20,090 nt of DNA from Prasinococcaceae sp. CCMP 1430 (lineage: Eukaryota > Prasinodermophyta > Palmophyllophyceae > Prasinococcales > Prasinococcaceae). Positions within the stretch are counted from its first letter, which is position 1; each line of letters starts with the position of its first letter. Below are positions 16,357 to 20,090 of the stretch, piece after piece. A model generated the notes under the pieces. That model was not told the origin of the DNA. It did no database searches and saw only the letters and a program-made list of their open reading frames with translations. The DNA lies in assembly GCA_013416795.1 (NCBI GenBank), contig RQSC01000014.1:57920-78009 (forward strand), in the 5' to 3' direction. The position numbers and the translations under genes were made by a program.

Positions 16357-17580
16357 ATGGCCGCGCTCGCGCGCTCCGCGGCTCGCGCCGTCAGGTCAGC
16401 GCGCAAACTGATCAAGTCCAAGTCGGTGCCGAGACGCGCCGCGCGGCCCTGCTGCGGCGGCCTGCGCCTGCGATTTGATGGCAGACTGAGGGTTTCGGGT
16501 TGGGCCGGGCGACGCCGGGCGGACGCATGCGGGCGGCGGCCTAGGCGTGGGGTGCGCACGAGCGCACGGCCCAGCGGTGGGCACGATCGTGACCGTCTGT
16601 TTCGCGGCCTGCGTCTGCGCGCCGCCCCGCGCCGCTGGCCGCGTCCGTCACGCCCCGCCGGCTCTCAACCGCGTTCCCGAGCGCCTACCCAGCTGCGTTC
16701 GACGCCACGCCCGCCCCTGCGGGCCGAGGGGCGCGAGAGGAAGCGCCCAGCTCATACCCGCCCTTACCCTGCGCTGACCGTACCGCCCCGCATCCCACAC
16801 GCCCTATCCCTACTCGCCCACCGCCTCTGCAGCACGTCGCGCGCCGGCAAGCTCGCTGCGCGCACCCAGCGCCCGGTGGCAGCAGCGCGCCGCTCGGTCG
16901 CGGTGTGCGCAGATGCTGGCGCGATGGGCATGCCCGAGGAGGGCGGCGCGGCGATGAGGGGCACCGGCGAGATTTTCCCTCGCATCAAGACGCGTGACCC
17001 CTACAAGTGCCTGGGCATCTCGCGCGAGGCCAACTACGATGAGATCACCGAGGCGCGCAACTACCTCATGGAGGCGTACGCCGGCCACGAGGCGAGCGAG
17101 GAGGCCATCGAGGGCGCGTACGACAAGATCATCTCGCAGGGCTTCAAGCGCCGGCGAAAGACCAAGATGAACCTGGGCCGCGAGAGCGCCGACGTGGCGC
17201 CTGAGGACAACTTCTTCACACGGCTGCGCGCACGCATGGACAAGCCCTCGCGCGAGGTGCTCATGCAGCGCATCTTCCTCTTCAGCTTCATCACGGCGTG
17301 GAGCGTGATGCTCTCGAACGAGACGGGCCCGACGCTGCAGCTGTTGGCTGCCTTCGGCCTGAGCACGCTCTTCCTCAACCAGAAGGCGCAGAACAAGGAG
17401 CTGGGTATGAGCGTCGGCCTGTCGTTTATCGCGCTCGTCGCTGGCTGGCTCGTTGGCACGCTGCTCGAGGTGTATCTGCCCATGATCTTCCCGCCCGCGT
17501 GGACGCCCGAGACTATCTGCGCGCTCTTCTCCTACATCGCGCTCTGGGGCATGTCTACCTTCTGGAAGCCCAACGCGTGA
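16357..17580 (+). CDS. CPP1-like plastid membrane protein with a J-like domain (two exons)
   Basis: Homologue of CPP1, the chaperone-like protein of POR1 (DUF3353 family). In plants it is a plastid membrane protein that stabilises protochlorophyllide oxidoreductase. Exons are 16357-16394 and 16833-17580, giving 261 residues. The spliced N-terminus (MAALARSAARAV then STSRAGKLAARTQRP, up to VAVCADA) is a typical Ala/Arg/Ser plastid transit peptide. The J-like domain starts at about residue 68 (DPYKCLGISREANYDEI, YAGHEASEEAIEGAYDKI) and lacks the HPD motif of true J proteins, as in this family. Four hydrophobic segments follow at about 160-178, 180-197, 203-230 and 240-258, ending STFWKPNA. The unspliced frame is open for 407 residues because the intron is a multiple of three, but its Arg/Pro-rich insert looks non-coding. 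It is convergent with TAF5. Confidence 0.85.
   Translation: MAALARSAARAVRSARKLIKSKSVPRRAARPCCGGLRLRFDGRLRVSGWAGRRRADACGRRPRRGVRTSARPSGGHDRDRLFRGLRLRAAPRRWPRPSRPAGSQPRSRAPTQLRSTPRPPLRAEGRERKRPAHTRPYPALTVPPRIPHALSLLAHRLCSTSRAGKLAARTQRPVAAARRSVAVCADAGAMGMPEEGGAAMRGTGEIFPRIKTRDPYKCLGISREANYDEITEARNYLMEAYAGHEASEEAIEGAYDKIISQGFKRRRKTKMNLGRESADVAPEDNFFTRLRARMDKPSREVLMQRIFLFSFITAWSVMLSNETGPTLQLLAAFGLSTLFLNQKAQNKELGMSVGLSFIALVAGWLVGTLLEVYLPMIFPPAWTPETICALFSYIALWGMSTFWKPNA
16395..16832 (+). other. In-frame intron of the CPP1-like gene (438 bases)
   Basis: Donor CAG|GTCAGC at 16395, CTGAC at 16774-16778, a pyrimidine-rich stretch, and the first AG (CTGCAG) ends at 16832. Phase 2 is kept. The 438 bases equal 146 codons with no stop, so a naive caller keeps them as protein. 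Confidence 0.7.
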
Positions 17581-17814
17581 GGAAGCGCCTTAAGCGCTCT
17601 CTAGCCGTAGACGCCGGGGTAGGGAGGTTGTTGGGGGTTGGCGGTGGGGTGGGTTGGAGGTTAACTAAAGAAAAAGCACGCAAACCCACGAAGGCACACA
17701 CATGCGCGCGCACGACGAGCCTGGCGCGCGTGCGGGATTCCGGGCAGGCGTCCGTGTGTGTGTGTGGACAAATTTACATGCGACGCGCGCCCGGCGGCGT
17801 GCCGTCATGCGCCA
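17581..17814. other. Convergent 3' region between the CPP1-like gene and TAF5
   Basis: A 234-base spacer between stop codons. It is T/G-rich on the + strand (GGTTGTTGGGGGTTGG, GT repeats), with TGTAA for the TAF5 strand at 17778-17774. No gene is seen. Confidence 0.6.
17774..17778 (-). terminator. Candidate polyadenylation signal TGTAA of TAF5
   Basis: TTACA on the + strand reads TGTAA on the TAF5 strand, 37 bases after the stop codon at 17815. Confidence 0.5.
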
Positions 17815-19995
17815 CTACCTCGCGCTCCCGGCCGCCTTCTTGTCCCCCGCAGCGGCGCCCCTGGCGGCCGTCTGGCGGCCGCTCGCGCCGCCACCTGACG
17901 ACCTGAGGCCGCGCGTGAAAGCGCCCGCGCCGAGCAGCAAGTTCCTGCGCGTGAAGCGCACGGCCATCACGGGCGTCTGCTTGGTGCGCAGCATGGTAAT
18001 CAGGCGCGCGTCCCCACGCCACGGCTTGCTCTCGGCGCCGGCGCCGCTGGCCCCGCCGGCGCCATGTCCTGTGCCCTGCGCGTCGTCGGGCACGCCGCCC
18101 TCAACGTCCCAGAGCCCAATGGAGCAGTCGTCGCCCCCCGAAGCGAGCACCGCCGACTCGCCGGAGAAGGCCAACGACCACACTGGGCCGGCATGCCCCG
18201 CCGATGAGGGGCCACCAAACGCGCCGAAGCGGCGCCCGTTGGCCAGATCCCAGCAAAGGATCATGCCCTGGCTGTCACCGCTCACCAGCACGCGTCCCGC
18301 GGGTGAGACGGCCACGGAGGTGACCGTGCCACGGTGGCCGGTGAGCAGGCGCGCGCAGTCGCCGCTTTGCACATCCCACAGGCGCACGGTCTTGTCTGAG
18401 CTGCCTGTGGCCACGTAGTTGGCGTTGGGGTGGAAGGCCAGGCAGTCCACATCCGCCAGATGACCGGCAAACACGCGCAGCGGCGTGTGGCGGTTGGTCG
18501 CCCACAAGCGCGCCGTGCGGTCGTGCGAAGCGGTGGCAAAATAGTGCCCCATCGGCGACCACTTGACGTCCCACACAGGATAGGCGTGGCCCGTGTACAC
18601 ACACAGGCACGCCTGCAGCTCAAGCGACCACAGCCGCACGGTGAAGTCGGTACTGCACGACAGCAGATGCTCGCCGTCGGGAGAGAAGTCGAGGCCGTAC
18701 ACCGGCGCGCTGTGACCGCACAGCAACATGTGCGGCACCGCGGGGCGCGCGCCCGCCACCTTGCCGGCCTCTGTCACCACCTTGGCCGCGTCTGCGTCAT
18801 TGGACCACACGCGCACCTGCGAGTCCGCGAAGCCGCCAGCGACGCGCTGCCCGTCGGCGCTGATCGCCACCACATTCAGACCATCGTACGTGTTGCAGCA
18901 CGTGAAGAATGCGCAACTGGGCGGAGCGCGGCCGCTCACGCGCACGCGCTTCCGGATTTCGGCGATGCTGGCTAGCTCCTCCTCCTCGCGCATTTTGGGT
19001 AGCGGCACCTTCGTCTCGACCTTCGGCGCCTTGAGCAATGGCCCGACGAGATCGTCTGCCGCATCCTCACCCGCGCGTTTCGACTCCTGCTGGATGTCCT
19101 TTCTGGAGCGCTTGGCGGCCCCGAACTCGCGCCTGAAGTCGGCAGGCTGGGACATATCGCTGGACTTCGCTGCCTCCACCGCTTCGAGCTCGCGGAATTT
19201 CTTCTCCGTCACGTCGTCTTTGTGTATCTTGGCCGCCTTGAGCTCGACGTTGGTCTTCTGGAGCGCGCCCCAGCGCACGGCCTTCTGGTTCATGTCGAGC
19301 TGGCGCTGGGTGGTCTCGCCCGTGAGCGTGACGGCATCGGCGCCAAAGTCGGCCGAACCGTCGTCCTGCTCCGGCGCCCCGGCCACGAGCGTCACCCCCA
19401 GCCGCTCGTTGATCAGCCCCAGCAGCAACAGCGTTTTCGAGCTGTGCAGGAAGGACAGCAGCAGCTCCCACGCGTACGCGCTGAGCTTGACGTTGGATTT
19501 GTTTTCGCGGTAGAGCTGCGCGAGCTTGTCCTCTTTGACGTGCTCGGGTAGCGTGATCTTGCTCAGACTCTTCACGTACTGCCCGTGCTGCTCTTCGTGG
19601 TCCGGCCGGAATCGCTCAAGGAGCTCAGCCGCGCACTGCGTGTGGCCGCGCTCGACCAGGTCGAGATAGCTGTGCACGAAGATCGGGTACAGGATGCGCT
19701 CGAGCTCGGCCTTGTACAGATCGAGCGAGCTGTGCACCCACGCCCTCAGCTGCGTGTAACAGTCAATGTACCCTCGCCCGTCCTTCTCAGCCTCCGGGTA
19801 GAAGAGCACGTGGTTCACGATGGCCATGTCGGCGTCGAGCTGTGGGCTGATCTTGAGCGCGCTGAGATCCTGCACGCGCGCCTCCTTGGCAAACACACGC
19901 TCCGCGTCCTTGTACCCTTGGCGTTGCAGGTAGCGCAGAATCACCTGCTCACGCGTCTGCGACATGCTGAGCGGCTTGGGCTCGGCGTCCGCCAT
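17815..19995 (-). CDS. TAF5: TAF5, WD40 subunit of transcription factor TFIID
   Basis: Scaffold subunit of TFIID (RNA polymerase II pre-initiation complex; in many eukaryotes TAF5 or a paralogue is also in SAGA), nuclear. The single exon encodes 726 residues from ATG 19995. A LisH motif is near residues 13-40 (QVILRYLQRQGYKDAERVFAKEA). The TAF5 N-terminal helical domain is at about 60-205 (YTQLRAWVHSSLDLYKAEL, YPIFVHSYLDLV). A charged Lys/Glu-rich linker follows, then a C-terminal WD40 propeller from about 365 to 670 with repeats such as GHSAPVYGLDFSPDG, GHAYPVWDVKWSPMGHYFATAS and GHLADVDCLAFHPNANYVATGSSDKTVRLWD. Domain order and length match TAF5. No earlier ATG exists in the window in this frame; the promoter lies mostly beyond the right edge. 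The last about 40 residues are Gly/Ala/Arg-rich and not conserved-looking. Confidence 0.95.
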   Translation of the reverse strand: MADAEPKPLSMSQTREQVILRYLQRQGYKDAERVFAKEARVQDLSALKISPQLDADMAIVNHVLFYPEAEKDGRGYIDCYTQLRAWVHSSLDLYKAELERILYPIFVHSYLDLVERGHTQCAAELLERFRPDHEEQHGQYVKSLSKITLPEHVKEDKLAQLYRENKSNVKLSAYAWELLLSFLHSSKTLLLLGLINERLGVTLVAGAPEQDDGSADFGADAVTLTGETTQRQLDMNQKAVRWGALQKTNVELKAAKIHKDDVTEKKFRELEAVEAAKSSDMSQPADFRREFGAAKRSRKDIQQESKRAGEDAADDLVGPLLKAPKVETKVPLPKMREEEELASIAEIRKRVRVSGRAPPSCAFFTCCNTYDGLNVVAISADGQRVAGGFADSQVRVWSNDADAAKVVTEAGKVAGARPAVPHMLLCGHSAPVYGLDFSPDGEHLLSCSTDFTVRLWSLELQACLCVYTGHAYPVWDVKWSPMGHYFATASHDRTARLWATNRHTPLRVFAGHLADVDCLAFHPNANYVATGSSDKTVRLWDVQSGDCARLLTGHRGTVTSVAVSPAGRVLVSGDSQGMILCWDLANGRRFGAFGGPSSAGHAGPVWSLAFSGESAVLASGGDDCSIGLWDVEGGVPDDAQGTGHGAGGASGAGAESKPWRGDARLITMLRTKQTPVMAVRFTRRNLLLGAGAFTRGLRSSGGGASGRQTAARGAAAGDKKAAGSAR

Positions 19996-20090
19996 TGCGG
20001 CTGTCCGCCGCGGCCCACACCCCGCTCCCGCCCACTTGCGCGAGCGAAACTGCGCGGTGGCGGCGCGCGCGCGCACGCCCCGCCGCCGCC
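19996..20090 (-). promoter_or_regulatory. TAF5 leader at the right edge
   Basis: Ninety-five very GC-rich bases upstream of the TAF5 ATG. The reading frame stays open here but has no ATG. No specific element is recognised; the promoter is probably beyond the window. Confidence 0.3.

Noticed and set aside
18430-19551. Plus-strand open frames opposite TAF5
   Set aside because: They are antisense shadows of the WD40 and linker coding sequence with no recognisable domain.
1-20090. tRNA genes, CRISPR arrays, insertion sequences, phage or operon structure
   Set aside because: No cloverleaf-compatible A and B boxes, no spaced direct repeats, no transposase or integrase motifs; the genes are spliced eukaryotic genes with separate promoters.

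Overview
This is a nuclear segment from a GC-rich, plastid-bearing eukaryote, most likely a green alga of a lineage that keeps flagella. The plant-type double-AP2 regulator, the plastid ClpR and CPP1-like proteins, telo-box motifs (TTTAGGG type) in promoters and TGTAA signals after four stop codons all point to the green lineage. The katanin-interacting-protein (KATNIP) homologue points to cilia. A haptophyte or other GC-rich alga is not excluded. Nothing resembles a bacterial operon, CRISPR array, prophage or transposon.

Eight genes lie in strictly alternating orientation: AP2 regulator (+, left edge to 2426); TspO/MBR-like membrane protein (-, 3958 to 2868); KATNIP homologue (+, 4490-11140); ClpR plastid protease subunit (-, about 12197 to 11398); SpoU/TrmJ-like RNA methyltransferase (+, 12990-14156); ribosomal protein uS12/RPS23 (-, about 14911 to 14391); CPP1-like plastid J-like protein (+, 16357-17580); TAF5 subunit of TFIID (-, 19995 to 17815). 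This gives four convergent pairs with 3' ends 233-441 bases apart, and three divergent pairs sharing promoter regions of roughly 0.5-1.4 kb. Those divergent regions hold AT-rich islands and AGGGTT (telo-box-like) motifs.

Introns are few and short (about 80-440 bases). Seven of the eight introns inferred here have a CTGAC (once CTAAC) branch-point-like motif. In nearly every case the acceptor is the first AG after it, and reading phase is kept; RPS23 is the exception, because its 5' exon is not resolved. Two introns (in the SpoU and CPP1-like genes) are multiples of three with no in-frame stop, so unspliced reading frames run straight through them. KATNIP (6.65 kb) and TAF5 appear to be single long exons in their conserved parts.

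Functionally the genes are housekeeping (TFIID, ribosome, RNA methylation), plastid (ClpR, CPP1-like), ciliary (KATNIP), regulatory (AP2) and membrane (TspO-like). They do not form one pathway. I do not see a clearly undescribed system. The most informative observations are the strict alternating layout with shared promoter motifs, the RPS23 5' micro-exon anomaly, the hidden in-frame introns, and a possible AT-rich 5' exon of KATNIP.
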